Part shown: piece after piece, positions 8,333 to 16,944 of the stretch | How the letters are laid out: every line of letters begins with the position of its first letter | Position numbering within the stretch: the first letter of the stretch is position 1 | Origin: Neomoorella sulfitireducens | Lineage (GTDB): Bacteria; Bacillota; DSM-521; Neomoorellales; Neomoorellaceae | Length of the DNA stretch: 64,000 bases | Direction: 5' to 3' | NCBI RefSeq assembly: GCF_024733845.1 | Contig: NZ_JANRHG010000002.1 | Coordinates: 186,001-250,000 of the forward strand | Made by a program: the position numbers and the translations under genes | Notes under the pieces: generated by a model | Told to the model about the DNA's origin: nothing | Seen by the model: the letters and a program-made list of their open reading frames with translations, nothing else | Databases searched by the model: none

Positions 8333-9013
8333 TTATAGTACGGCCCGCCGGTTACCTTTAAGGGCCCGCGCTTCTTCCAAGTAGTTATAAACAGTGTACT
8401 TGGAAACTGCCAGGGCCTGGGCTACCACATCCACTGCTCCCTTGACCAGGAAAATCCCCCGGTCATCGAGCATTTCCACGGCCTTAACCTTTTCTTCCTT
8501 GGTCATGACAGGCACCGGTTTGCCCAGTTCCTGCAACACGCTTTCCACTACATTGTCAACCACTTCGTTGATGTCCCGGGCAAATTGCTCCTGGGTACGT
8601 TCAAAACCTGCTTCCGCCAGGTCCTTCAGCTGGCAGAAGTCTTCTAAAATATTTTTCGCCACCTGGAACTCGGTAAGATCAAAGTTGATGCAGAGGCAAC
8701 CAATAATCTTGCCGCCGTCGTCGCGGATAAAGATAGTCGAGGATTTCAAAACTTTGCCGTCCTTGGTACGGTTAAGATAGCCGATTAAATCTTCGGTAGT
8801 GTCACCGTAACGCTGTAAGGCTTCCAGCACCAGGTTGGTAACCGGGGCGCCGATTTCTCTATTAGTAACCGAACCCGCTTTGAAGATAAGGGACCTGGAG
8901 GGCTCGCTGAGATCATGGAGAACTACTTCGCAATTCTTGCCAAAGGTTGCCGCTATGCCTCGAGCTAGAGGTTTCATCGCCTCCAGGGCCGGGTGGATTT
9001 TGGCATCTCTCAT
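8333..9013 (-). CDS. YheO/DauR-type transcriptional regulator (PAS-like + HTH)
   Basis: 226 residues in two parts: an N-terminal YheO-like PAS domain (about 10-120, with KNCEVVLHDLSEPSRS and GCLCINFDLTEF) and a C-terminal helix-turn-helix domain (about 165-220, ending VAQALAVSKYTVYNYLEEA). DauR, the best-known relative, controls D-arginine use. ATG 9013 follows AAGGGGG. It lies next to a symporter, a PLP enzyme and RidA, so it probably senses the amino acid or organic acid that this cluster uses. Confidence 0.8.
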   Translation of the reverse strand: MRDAKIHPALEAMKPLARGIAATFGKNCEVVLHDLSEPSRSLIFKAGSVTNREIGAPVTNLVLEALQRYGDTTEDLIGYLNRTKDGKVLKSSTIFIRDDGGKIIGCLCINFDLTEFQVAKNILEDFCQLKDLAEAGFERTQEQFARDINEVVDNVVESVLQELGKPVPVMTKEEKVKAVEMLDDRGIFLVKGAVDVVAQALAVSKYTVYNYLEEARALKGNRRAVL

Positions 9014-9083
9014 GGTTAACCCCCTTGTTAGTGTTAAGGTTATTAACCCTTTGTTTAGTATTATACAAAAAGAGAAAAAGAAA

Positions 9084-9100
9084 GGCCAGCTGAGCCGGCC
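9084..9100 (-). terminator. Rho-independent terminator of the symporter gene
   Basis: On the minus strand GGCCGGC-TCA-GCTGGCC (one G-U pair) is followed by a long T-rich tract reaching 9062. It lies after the symporter stop and before the regulator gene, so the two are separate units. Confidence 0.75.
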
Positions 9101-9125
9101 CCAGAATTAATATTAAATATTATTT

Positions 9126-10340
9126 CTAGACTGCCATATCTGTTTCCGATTTTACTAGTTCTCCTTCAGATTTAGCTACTACCAAGGCACCGGTTGCATC
9201 CCCTAAAATATTCAATGGTGTCCTGGCCATATCTAAAATGCGATCAACTCCTGCTACGAGGGCAATACCCTCTATAGGCAGGCCTACAGCTTGAAAGACC
9301 ATGGTCATGACAATCAGAGCAGCGCCCGGCACTCCTACGGAACCAATCGATGCTAAGATGGCCATGAGAATTATAGTCAACTGCTGGTTCAGGCCAAGTG
9401 GCATACCAAACACTTCAGAAATAAAGACGGCAGCAATCCCTAGATAAATAGCCGCTCCATCCATATTAATGGTATTTCCGAGGGGGATAGTAAAACTGCT
9501 GATTGACTTGGGCACACCCAATCTTTCTACCGAACGCATATTTAGAGGTAAAGCAGCAGCACTTGAGCAGGTTGTAAACGCCACAAGGAGTGGTTCAGCT
9601 ACAACTCTAAAGAAAGTCCCCGGCCACATTTTGCCGGCTAACGTAATAAATGGAGTATACACAATTAAAATATGGAGCAAAGCGACTACATACATTACGA
9701 TTATCAATTTAATCAGTGGTAATAAGACCCCTATTCCGTATACACCAACCGTAACAGTAATCAAAGCAAAAATACCAAAAGGAGCATATTCCATTACATA
9801 ACCTGTAACTTTAATCATGACATTCATAACAATTTCAAAGAACTTTAAGACCGGTTGCCCGGCCTCACCGAGTGAACTTAAAGCGAAGCCAAATATTATA
9901 GCAAAGAAGATCATTGGCAGCAGATCGCCTTTGGCCATAGACTCTACGGGATTTATAGGAACAATATTGAGTAATGTTTGAACCATTGAAGGAGGCGTTA
10001 CGTTTTGGGCCTTTAATCCGGTTGTACTTAGGTTAACGCCAAGGCCCGGGTGGACAATATTTGCTACGATTAAACCCAGGGTTACAGCAACTGCGGTAGT
10101 AAAAAAGTAATAAACAAGAATTTTAACTGCAACTCGTCCGAACTTAGTAGCGTCGCTCATACCGGCCGCGCCTGCAATCAAGGAAGATACTACTAACGGA
10201 ACTACGACCATCCGGATTAAACGGATAAAGAGATCACCAAAAGGCTGCAATACTTTGGCATTCCACCCGGCAAACTGAAAAATTAATCCAGCAACAATAC
10301 CAAGGATAAAGCCAATAGCCAGCTTTTGCGGTAGTTTCAC
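9126..10340 (-). CDS. Dicarboxylate/amino acid:cation symporter (DAACS family)
   Basis: About 404 residues and eight or so membrane segments with two re-entrant loops. Diagnostic stretches are the serine-rich FTTCSSAAALPLN, the helix-7 motif NTINMDGAAIY (NMDGT class) and the C-terminal DRILDMARTPLNILGDA. The family imports glutamate, aspartate, C4-dicarboxylates or serine/threonine with Na+ or H+. GTG 10340 is preferred over GTG 10349 because AGAGG sits eight bases before it. Substrate is unknown; the neighbouring PLP enzyme and RidA suggest an amino acid. Confidence 0.87.
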   Translation of the reverse strand: MKLPQKLAIGFILGIVAGLIFQFAGWNAKVLQPFGDLFIRLIRMVVVPLVVSSLIAGAAGMSDATKFGRVAVKILVYYFFTTAVAVTLGLIVANIVHPGLGVNLSTTGLKAQNVTPPSMVQTLLNIVPINPVESMAKGDLLPMIFFAIIFGFALSSLGEAGQPVLKFFEIVMNVMIKVTGYVMEYAPFGIFALITVTVGVYGIGVLLPLIKLIIVMYVVALLHILIVYTPFITLAGKMWPGTFFRVVAEPLLVAFTTCSSAAALPLNMRSVERLGVPKSISSFTIPLGNTINMDGAAIYLGIAAVFISEVFGMPLGLNQQLTIILMAILASIGSVGVPGAALIVMTMVFQAVGLPIEGIALVAGVDRILDMARTPLNILGDATGALVVAKSEGELVKSETDMAV

Positions 10341-10478
10341 GCTTCTCACCTCTCATTTTAATTTTTAATTTAGATTTTAAGGGTTTAGATTGGGAAAACA
10401 ATCACTAAATGAGGTTCATCGCCCCCTCCTTCTATCTCCCCCTATTATCCCTCCCTTTTTATGATCGATTTTTTTACT

Positions 10479-11678
10479 TTAAATCTCCGCTTCCTTCTCC
10501 AGTACCGGCAGGTCCAGTTCCACCAGCTCCGGATACTTCAAGCCGCTGCCGGTATTTAAAATAACCACCTTTTCTTCAGGTTTCAGGAAACCGCCGGCCA
10601 GGAGTTTTTGGGCGGCGGCCACGGCGGCAGCGCCCTCGGGGCAGATTAACATGCCTTCGGTTCTGGCGACCACTTTTACCGCCTCGAGGATCTCCTCATC
10701 GCTAACACTTACTGCCGTTCCACCACTTTCATAAACCGCCTCTAACACCAAGAAATCCCCCAATGCCTTGGGTACGCGAATCCCGCCGGCTATAGTTTGC
10801 GCCCCATGGAAAAACTCCGATTCTTTTTTGCCTTCTCGGAAAGCCTTAACAATAGGAGAACAACCCTCCGCCTGCACCGCTATCATTTTGGGCATCGGTC
10901 CCTTAATCCAGCCGATTGCCTGGAGTTCTTGCAGGGCCTTCCAGATACCTATAATTCCCACCCCGCCGCCGGTAGGATAGAGAACGGCATCAGGCAGTTC
11001 CCAGTTAAATTGCTCGGCAATTTCCAATCCCATGGTCTTCTTGCCTTCGATGCGGTATGGTTCTTTTAAAGTCGACGCCTCAAACCAGCCGTATTTTTTC
11101 ACCCCCTGGGCGATAATCTTTCCGGCATCGGAGATTAAACCTTTCACCAGATAAGTGCGGGCGCCGGTCGCAACACACTCTTTTTTAGCCAGATCGGGGG
11201 CATCAACTGGCATGGCGATAATCATTTCCATCCCTGCTTTGGCGCCATAGGACGACCAGGCGCCCCCGGCGTTGCCAGCGGTGGGCATGGCAATGGTTTT
11301 AATTCCTAGTTCCTTGGCTTTAGAAACGCCGACAGCCGCGCCGCGGGCTTTAAAGGTACCCGTGGGATTTAATCCTTCATCTTTGATATAAAGATGCTTA
11401 AACCCCAGTTCGCGTCCTAAGTTGTCAGTATTAAAGATAGGGGTAAAGCCTTCTCCCAGGGATACGATGTTTTCTTCATGTTCCAGAGGCAAAAACTCCC
11501 AGTAACGCCAGAGATCGGCCCGCCGGCCTTTTAAGTCTTCCTTTTTTACGGACCGGCCCAATCGTTCCAGATCATAACGCACCAGGAGAGGAGAACCGCA
11601 CTGGCAGAGATTATGGACCTCAGTTGCTTTATAGGTGCTGTGGCATTTCGGGCATTCCAATTTACGAACAAAACTCAT
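10479..11678 (-). CDS. Threonine-synthase-like PLP-dependent enzyme
   Basis: 399 residues, fold-type II. An N-terminal zinc-ribbon-like segment (CPKC ... CQCG) is followed by the PLP lysine in NPTGTFKARGA and the phosphate loop PTAGNAGGAW. True threonine synthases usually read FKDRG; here Asp is replaced by Ala, and the glycine-rich loop also differs, which is closer to paralogues and ammonia-lyases. It could convert O-phosphohomoserine to threonine, or act as a catabolic lyase. It lies 23 bases upstream of... and is read just after ridA, next to a symporter, which supports a catabolic role. The general fold is certain, the reaction is not. Confidence 0.75.
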   Translation of the reverse strand: MSFVRKLECPKCHSTYKATEVHNLCQCGSPLLVRYDLERLGRSVKKEDLKGRRADLWRYWEFLPLEHEENIVSLGEGFTPIFNTDNLGRELGFKHLYIKDEGLNPTGTFKARGAAVGVSKAKELGIKTIAMPTAGNAGGAWSSYGAKAGMEMIIAMPVDAPDLAKKECVATGARTYLVKGLISDAGKIIAQGVKKYGWFEASTLKEPYRIEGKKTMGLEIAEQFNWELPDAVLYPTGGGVGIIGIWKALQELQAIGWIKGPMPKMIAVQAEGCSPIVKAFREGKKESEFFHGAQTIAGGIRVPKALGDFLVLEAVYESGGTAVSVSDEEILEAVKVVARTEGMLICPEGAAAVAAAQKLLAGGFLKPEEKVVILNTGSGLKYPELVELDLPVLEKEAEI

Positions 11679-11701
11679 TACGTTTACCCTCCCCTTAGTC
11701 T

Positions 11702-12097
11702 CTAATTACCATCGTTGACAACAGCGACGGCTTCTATCTCCACAAGTACATCTTTGGGTAGCCGCGCCACTTCCACGCAGGAACGCGCCGGTGGTTCTTT
11801 GGTGAAGTAACGGCCGTATATTTCATTAATAGTACTGAAATCATTCATGTCCTTAATATACAGGGTTGTTTTTACAACGTCATCCAGGCCGGCTCCGGCG
11901 GCAGCCAGCACGGCCTGCAAATTGGCCATGACCCTGGCCACTTGAGCGGCCAGCCCGCCTTCTACAACCTGCCCGCTTACCGGATCGATGGGGATCTGCC
12001 CGGAGGTAAAAATAATATTGCCAAATTTAATGGCCTGGGAATAGGGTCCGATAGCTGCCGGTGCATCTTCGGTTGCGATTACATTTTTGAACGCCAA
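11702..12097 (-). CDS. ridA: RidA family enamine/imine deaminase
   Basis: 131 residues. Family motifs are AIGPYSQAI, FTSGQIPIDP, and the signature PARSCVEVARLPKDVLVEIEAVA with the catalytic Arg at about 105. RidA hydrolyses reactive 2-aminoacrylate-type intermediates released by PLP lyases, which suits the PLP enzyme encoded right after it. The start is TTG 12097 with AAAGGATG upstream; no in-frame ATG precedes it. First gene of the leftward unit. Confidence 0.9.
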   Translation of the reverse strand: MAFKNVIATEDAPAAIGPYSQAIKFGNIIFTSGQIPIDPVSGQVVEGGLAAQVARVMANLQAVLAAAGAGLDDVVKTTLYIKDMNDFSTINEIYGRYFTKEPPARSCVEVARLPKDVLVEIEAVAVVNDGN

Positions 12098-12238
12098 CTA
12101 ACCATCATCCTTTCAACTTTGGCTCTTCAACTTGTTAATTATTATTCTACATAGCCGCAAATATTCCTGCTGTTATATTAAAATATTTTTGTAGCATTTA
12201 CTATTTATTTGTAAGTCAAGTTACTATTAAATTTTACC

Positions 12239-12284
12239 TTGACACTTTTAATGGTAAATCGTACAATAGAAGTGGTCCTACCAC
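12239..12284 (+). promoter_or_regulatory. Sigma-A promoter and FadR/GntR-like operator
   Basis: A perfect -35 TTGACA (12239-12244) and TACAAT -10 (12262-12267) are 17 bases apart. A perfect inverted repeat GTGGT-CCT-ACCAC (12272-12284) overlaps the predicted transcription start. TGGT-N3-ACCA is the shape of operators bound by FadR-subfamily GntR regulators. It drives the two UxaA/SuyAB-like genes. Confidence 0.65.
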
Positions 12285-12345
12285 CGACCTCATACTTTAT
12301 ATTAAATTAAGGCTTATTTACATTTCCAGAGAGGGGGAACCTGCA

Positions 12346-12624
12346 GTGGAAAAATTCTTTGTCCATGACAAGCGGGATACCGTTGGCGTGGCCGTTACCG
12401 ACATCATGGCCGGCGAGACGGTAACCGGGTGGGTGATGGAAGACAACTCTATCATTACCGTAAAAGCCCTGAGCGACATCAAGCTGGGCCACAAAATCGC
12501 CCTCAAGGACATCGACAAAGGCGAAACAATAATCAAGTATGGCGAACCTATCGGTAAAACTGTATCACCCATAGCTAAAGGTGAACACGTGCACGTCCAT
12601 AATTTAAAGACTGCGAGGTGGTAA
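12346..12624 (+). CDS. Small SAF-domain subunit of a UxaA/SuyAB-type lyase
   Basis: 92 residues forming one SAF domain: [14 protein letters not shown] at the start, [10 protein letters not shown] in the middle, and the ending [12 protein letters not shown]. It matches the N-terminal domain of altronate dehydratase UxaA and the small subunit SuyA of (S)-sulfolactate sulfo-lyase. ATG 12346 follows AGAGGGGG. The next gene encodes the large subunit, so this is a split two-subunit enzyme. Substrate is unresolved between a sugar acid and sulfolactate-like compounds. Confidence 0.75.
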   Translation: MEKFFVHDKRDTVGVAVTDIMAGETVTGWVMEDNSIITVKALSDIKLGHKIALKDIDKGETIIKYGEPIGKTVSPIAKGEHVHVHNLKTARW

Positions 12625-12626
12625 AA

Positions 12627-13787
12627 ATGACCAGCACCAAATTTATGGGATATCGCCGGGAAAACGGCACCGTTGGTGTACGCAACCGGGTAGTTATTCT
12701 TCCTTTAGATGACCTTTCCAATGCTGCCGCCGAAGGTGTAGCCAAGCTTATCGACGGCACTATTGCCTTACCCCACCCCTACGGCCGTCTCCAATTCGGC
12801 GAAGACCTGGAACTATTCTTCCGCACCTTAATCGGTACCGGTTCCAATCCCAACGTGGCGGCCTGCATTGTCATTGGCATTGAACCTAACTGGACCAATC
12901 GCGTGGTAGAAGGTATCGCCAAAACGGGAAAGCCGGTGGCCGGTTTTGCCATTGAGCGTTACGGGGACCTGAAGGTCATCGAAATGGCCTCCCGTAAAGC
13001 CATCGAATTTGTCCAGTACGCTACCGAGTTGCAAAAAGAGGAATGCGATATCTCCGAACTGGTCGTCAGCATTAAATGCGGTGAGTCCGACACCACCTCC
13101 GGCCTGGCTTCCAATCCATCCATAGGTAACGCCGTCGATCGCCTTGTCGATCTGGGCGCCACCGTGCTCTTTGGCGAGACTTCCGAGTTAACCGGTGGCG
13201 AACACCTGGTAGCAGCCCGCTGCGCCACTCCGGAGATCCGGGAACAGTTCTTGCAGAGCTTTAAATCCTATAATGACTTTATTATTTCCCAGGGCGTCGA
13301 CCTCTGCGGCTCACAGCCTACAGAAGGCAATATTGCCGGCGGCCTAACCACCATCGAAGAAAAGGCCCTCGGCAACATCCAGAAAATCGGCAAGCGGGCC
13401 CTGATCCAGGGCGTCCTCCAACCGGCCGAAGCCCCTAAAGGCAAGGGTTTATGGTATATGGAAACTTCTTCTGCCGGCGCTGAAGCCATTACCCTTTTCG
13501 CCGCCGGTGGTTCGGTCCTGCATTTCTTCACCACCGGCCAGGGCAACATTGTCGGCAATCCTATCATCCCGGTAATCAAAATCTCGGCCAACCCGGTAAC
13601 GGTCAGCACCATGAGCGAGCACATTGACGTCGACCTGACCGGCCTGCTACGCCGGGAAATGGATTTAGATGGTGCCGGTACCGCCATCCTGGATATGTTC
13701 CTCCGCACCTTGAACGGCCGTTATACCTGTGCCGAAGCCCTGAGCCACAAGGAATTTATCCTTACCAAACTTTACCGTAGCGCTTAA
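12627..13787 (+). CDS. Large subunit of a UxaA/SuyAB-type (altronate/sulfolactate) lyase
   Basis: About 386 residues of the D-galactarate/altronate dehydratase C-terminal family. Characteristic stretches are [42 protein letters not shown] and the C-terminal [13 protein letters not shown]. The known proteins bind an iron centre and remove water, or sulfite in the case of SuyB, from 2-hydroxy acids. ATG 12627 is two bases after the small-subunit stop, so the pair is coupled. The window also has a single-chain UxaA (near 46 kb), so this pair probably has a different substrate. Confidence 0.75.
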   Translation: MTSTKFMGYRRENGTVGVRNRVVILPLDDLSNAAAEGVAKLIDGTIALPHPYGRLQFGEDLELFFRTLIGTGSNPNVAACIVIGIEPNWTNRVVEGIAKTGKPVAGFAIERYGDLKVIEMASRKAIEFVQYATELQKEECDISELVVSIKCGESDTTSGLASNPSIGNAVDRLVDLGATVLFGETSELTGGEHLVAARCATPEIREQFLQSFKSYNDFIISQGVDLCGSQPTEGNIAGGLTTIEEKALGNIQKIGKRALIQGVLQPAEAPKGKGLWYMETSSAGAEAITLFAAGGSVLHFFTTGQGNIVGNPIIPVIKISANPVTVSTMSEHIDVDLTGLLRREMDLDGAGTAILDMFLRTLNGRYTCAEALSHKEFILTKLYRSA

Positions 13788-13837
13788 TAATAATCTTACT
13801 ACCCAATGGCCTGGCCGGGGCATCAGTATCAAAATAA

Positions 13838-13888
13838 AAAGTGGAAGACAAAAAGGGATTAACATGAGCCCCTGTCTTCCACTTTTTT
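13838..13888. terminator. Strong terminator after the two-subunit lyase genes
   Basis: AAAGTGGAAGACA (13838-13850) pairs with TGTCTTCCACTTT (13873-13885) and is followed by T's. The A-rich left flank gives a T-run on the other strand as well, so it may also end the leftward sigF transcript. Confidence 0.85.
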
Positions 13889-13962
13889 ATGTCTACTTTT
13901 AGGCCGGGTACATAGGCCATTCTAGGAGTTGTTTTCCCCGTTACCGGGATGCTTTTCTGCTT

Positions 13963-14769
13963 TCACCCATTTTCTTTTTCTGCTGCATGCACCCCTTTCT
14001 CCCCTTCCGCCTGTAATAGTTCCCTGATTTTCTGCAGGGCCTGGCGCTCGATACGGGAAATCTGTACCTGGGATAATCCCATCCGGGCCGCCACTTCAGC
14101 CTGGGTTTTGTCCTGGAAAAAGCGCATGACCAGGACCCGCCGGTGTTTTTCGGGTATCTTTCGCAGTACTTCTTTTATGGCAATTTTATCTAGCCAGGCC
14201 GGCTCTTCCCCTTCCTCTGCGGCCAGCTGATCCAGAACATAGATAGGGTCACCGTCATCCTGGTAAATGGTATCATGGATGGACCCCGGCATCTGTACGG
14301 CTTCCAGGGCGGCCACAATTTCGTCCCGGGAAAGATTTAAGGTTTCGGCTATTTCGCTGATGGAGGGTTCACGGCCCAGTTTTTTGGCCATCTCCTCGCG
14401 GGTACGGTTGACCTTGAAAGCTGTCTCCTTTAAAGACCGGCTCACCTTAACTGTACTATCGTCCCGTAAAAAACGCCTGATTTCTCCCAAAATCATGGGT
14501 ACGGCATAGGTGGAAAACCGTACCTGGTAGCTCAGGTCAAATTTGTCTATGGCTTTAATCAGGCCAATGGTACCGATCTGGAACAGGTCCTCCAGCTCGT
14601 AGTTGCGATTTTCAAAACGCTGGACCAGGTTGAAAACCAGCTTGAGGTTGCAGTTAATCAATCGCTCCCGGGCTTCTTTATCCCCCGCTTTTGCCCGGCG
14701 CAAGAGCTCCTCCGTTTCAGCCTCGGACAGGAGGGGAAAGCGGGGGAGATTCATTTCCGACAAGCGCAC
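13963..14769 (-). CDS. sigF: Forespore RNA polymerase sigma-F factor
   Basis: 268 residues with sigma-70 regions 2, 3 and 4: NCNLKLVFNLVQRF and LEDLFQIGTIGLIKAIDKFD (region 2), RFSTYAVPMILGEIRRFLRDD (2.3-2.4), and the helix-turn-helix AEVAARMGLSQVQISRIE (region 4.2). The sequence alone could be sigma-F or sigma-G; its place directly after spoIIAA and spoIIAB fixes it as sigF (spoIIAC). It drives early forespore genes and is held inactive by SpoIIAB. The start is GTG 14769 with GGGGTGG upstream. Confidence 0.93.
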   Translation of the reverse strand: MRLSEMNLPRFPLLSEAETEELLRRAKAGDKEARERLINCNLKLVFNLVQRFENRNYELEDLFQIGTIGLIKAIDKFDLSYQVRFSTYAVPMILGEIRRFLRDDSTVKVSRSLKETAFKVNRTREEMAKKLGREPSISEIAETLNLSRDEIVAALEAVQMPGSIHDTIYQDDGDPIYVLDQLAAEEGEEPAWLDKIAIKEVLRKIPEKHRRVLVMRFFQDKTQAEVAARMGLSQVQISRIERQALQKIRELLQAEGEKGVHAAEKENG

Positions 14770-14787
14770 TTTAAATCGCCACCCCGG

Positions 14788-15234
14788 TTACTTTCCAGCC
14801 TCTCCTTTGAAGGCTTTGAACATCTTCACCCGCGTCCCCCGGTCGACCTCCGAAGTAACTTCCAGGTTATCCATAAAGGACTGCATAAAGGCAAAGCCCA
14901 GGCCCATCCGCTCGGGGTCAGTAGAGTAGGCCGGCTGCATGGCCATGGCAACATCAGGAATACCACAGCCTCTATCTTCCACGGTGATCACCAGCCCCGC
15001 TGAAGTACGCTCTACGGTAACCCGGACTATACCACGGGGTTCGCCCCTGTAACCGTGAATAATGGCGTTGGATACTGCTTCGGAAACAGCAACTTTTATT
15101 TCTTCCAGTTCACTCAAGGTCATATCTACCTGGGCAGCAAAGGTTGCTACTGCTACCCTGGCCAGACCTACGTTTTCCGGCAAGCTCAAAAACTCCAGGG
15201 CCATGCTGTTTTCCACTTTAACTTCGCCGGCCAT
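14788..15234 (-). CDS. spoIIAB: Anti-sigma-F factor, serine protein kinase SpoIIAB
   Basis: 148 residues with the GHKL ATP-binding fold: EAVSNAIIHGY (N-box), VEDRGCGIPD (G1 box) and MGLGFAFM (G2 box). It binds sigma-F and phosphorylates SpoIIAA. ATG 15234 follows GGGAGGGG and overlaps the end of spoIIAA by 17 bases, so translation is coupled. Confidence 0.95.
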   Translation of the reverse strand: MAGEVKVENSMALEFLSLPENVGLARVAVATFAAQVDMTLSELEEIKVAVSEAVSNAIIHGYRGEPRGIVRVTVERTSAGLVITVEDRGCGIPDVAMAMQPAYSTDPERMGLGFAFMQSFMDNLEVTSEVDRGTRVKMFKAFKGEAGK

Positions 15235-15571
15235 CGGTAACCCCTCCCGCAGTTTCCGGCCCTTCGGGATGGATGGTCATAATTTTACTGAGGCCGGATA
15301 TCTCCAGCAGCCGCCTTACCTGGGGCTGGGGACGGCAAATCACCACCCGGCCTCCCTGCTTTTTTAAACGCCGGTAGCGGCCCAGAATTACCCCCAGCCC
15401 GGAGCTATCCATAAAAGTTACTCCCTCCAGGTCCAGCAGCAATACTTCCGGGCGGGCGTGATCCAGGCTGGCTTCCAGTTCGCGGCGTAAAAGGTCGGCG
15501 CTTTCCAGGTCGACCTCCCCCTTGACCCGCGCCCAGAGTTCTTTGCCTTCCATACTAAAAAATACCTGCAA
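15218..15571 (-). CDS. spoIIAA: Anti-anti-sigma factor SpoIIAA
   Basis: 117 residues, a STAS domain. The phosphorylatable serine lies in VTFMDSSGLGVILGRY near residue 58. Unphosphorylated SpoIIAA releases sigma-F from SpoIIAB. The start is TTG 15571 with AGGGGG eight bases upstream. That ribosome site is part of a hairpin described below. Confidence 0.93.
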   Translation of the reverse strand: MQVFFSMEGKELWARVKGEVDLESADLLRRELEASLDHARPEVLLLDLEGVTFMDSSGLGVILGRYRRLKKQGGRVVICRPQPQVRRLLEISGLSKIMTIHPEGPETAGGVTDGRRS

Positions 15572-15577
15572 TAATAA

Positions 15578-15607
15578 AACCCCCTCGCCACATTCTACGA
15601 AGGGGTT
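15578..15607 (-). terminator. Hairpin ending dacF and masking the spoIIAA ribosome site
   Basis: On the minus strand AACCCCTTCG (15607-15598) pairs with CGAGGGGGTT (15587-15578), one G-U pair, followed by TTTATTATT. It is shaped like a terminator for dacF. Its 3' arm contains the AGGGGG used by spoIIAA. Confidence 0.65.
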
Positions 15608-15636
15608 TATTCGCCCTCAACCGGCCTACTTCCTGC
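15607..15636 (-). promoter_or_regulatory. Sigma-H promoter of the spoIIA operon
   Basis: On the minus strand GCAGGAAGT (15636-15628) and GGCGAATAA (15615-15607) are 12 bases apart, matching the sigma-H pattern RnAGGAwWW-N11-12-RnnGAATww at nearly every position. In Bacillus subtilis spoIIA has a sigma-H promoter at this same place, between dacF and spoIIAA. The transcript start would be near 15600. Confidence 0.7.
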
Positions 15637-15651
15637 TAAATAATGGCAAAA

Positions 15652-16875
15652 TTATTGTCGAATAGTGAACACTGCCCGGATTACTTTTATAATCTCCTCG
15701 ACCAGGGAAGCCCTGGCAACGCTTTCCCCGGCTACCACATCAATGTGAGCTATCTCTTTGTCATCCCTGAAAACGGCAACCCGGCCAATCACCTGGCCTT
15801 CCTTTACGGGCGCATTTAATATTTGTGGTAAATCTAACCTGGCAGTTACCTTTTCGCTTTTGCCCCGGATACGGCTAATTCGTGCCCCAACTTTATCCGC
15901 AGTGACGGCTTTGACCTGCTCCACCCGGCCCTTGCCTACCGGCACGGCAGCTACCGCCTGGCCGGGGCCATAGAGCTGCTGGAAGCCCCATTGTTTATAG
16001 GCCCAGTTATAAAGTTTCATGGAATCGGTGAAATGACCGTTGGGAGTCTCCACCCCCATAACTACGGCGATTAACCGCAGGCCGTCCCTTTCAACAGTCG
16101 ATACCAGGTTCAAGCCTGCGGCATCGGTAAAGCCGGTTTTAAAACCATCGGTTCCGGGGTACCAGTAGAGCATTTTGTTGGTATTATCAAGTATGGATAG
16201 GGGGTCCTGGCGGAAGGTATAACGTTTGATGGAGGTCCATTCGCGAATTTTGGGGTATTTCAAAGCATAACGGGCAATAACGGCCATATCATAGGCGGAA
16301 GTATAGTTTTGCTCATCGTGGAGGCCGTGACAGTTGGTAAAATGGGTGTTTTGCAAGCCCATCTCCTTTACCTTCTCATTCATCATGGTCACAAAAGCTT
16401 CTTCCGAACCGGCCAGGTGTTCCGCTATCGCCACTGCTGCGTCGTTAGCCGAAGCTACGGCAATGGCAATAAGCATCTGCTCGAGGGGGAAAGTTTCCCC
16501 GGCAGCCAGAAAGACTTCCGAACCGCCAAAGCTTTCGGCGCGCTCGCTGGTCTGAACCGGTTCATCCAGCCGTGCCTGGCCATTAGCCACCATGTCCATG
16601 GCTACTACCATGGTCATCAGCTTGGTCATGCTGGCGGGATAGTAGCGGCCGTGGGCATTCTTCTCCCAGAGAATCTCCCCCGTCTGGGGGTCCATGAGAA
16701 TGGCCCCTTTGGCGTCAAGGTTCAAACTTGCTGCAGAATCGGCCTGGGCCGGTTGTGCCTCTCCCGGCAGGTCCCCGGCCGCGTCTGTTGTCCCCTGATT
16801 TGCCGCCAGCAGAACCCCTGGAAGAAAAGAAAATCCAAGGATGACCACCAGTAGAATAATTCCTGTTTTGTGCAC
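15652..16875 (-). CDS. dacF: D-alanyl-D-alanine carboxypeptidase DacF
   Basis: 407 residues. An N-terminal signal peptide (GIILLVVILGFSFLPGVLLA) is followed by the penicillin-binding motifs SMTK (S-x-x-K, near 83), SAND (near 144) and KTGFTD (near 248), then a C-terminal PBP5-associated beta domain from about 300 and an amphipathic tail. It trims pentapeptides in peptidoglycan. In Bacillus dacF is a sigma-F-dependent forespore gene directly upstream of spoIIAA, as here. The start is GTG 16875. Confidence 0.92.
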   Translation of the reverse strand: MHKTGIILLVVILGFSFLPGVLLAANQGTTDAAGDLPGEAQPAQADSAASLNLDAKGAILMDPQTGEILWEKNAHGRYYPASMTKLMTMVVAMDMVANGQARLDEPVQTSERAESFGGSEVFLAAGETFPLEQMLIAIAVASANDAAVAIAEHLAGSEEAFVTMMNEKVKEMGLQNTHFTNCHGLHDEQNYTSAYDMAVIARYALKYPKIREWTSIKRYTFRQDPLSILDNTNKMLYWYPGTDGFKTGFTDAAGLNLVSTVERDGLRLIAVVMGVETPNGHFTDSMKLYNWAYKQWGFQQLYGPGQAVAAVPVGKGRVEQVKAVTADKVGARISRIRGKSEKVTARLDLPQILNAPVKEGQVIGRVAVFRDDKEIAHIDVVAGESVARASLVEEIIKVIRAVFTIRQ

Positions 16876-16944
16876 CCCACCGCCCCCCTCGCCGGGCTTG
16901 TTCTCCTTACACTTATATTAGCTAAAGGGGTAAAATATGAACAT

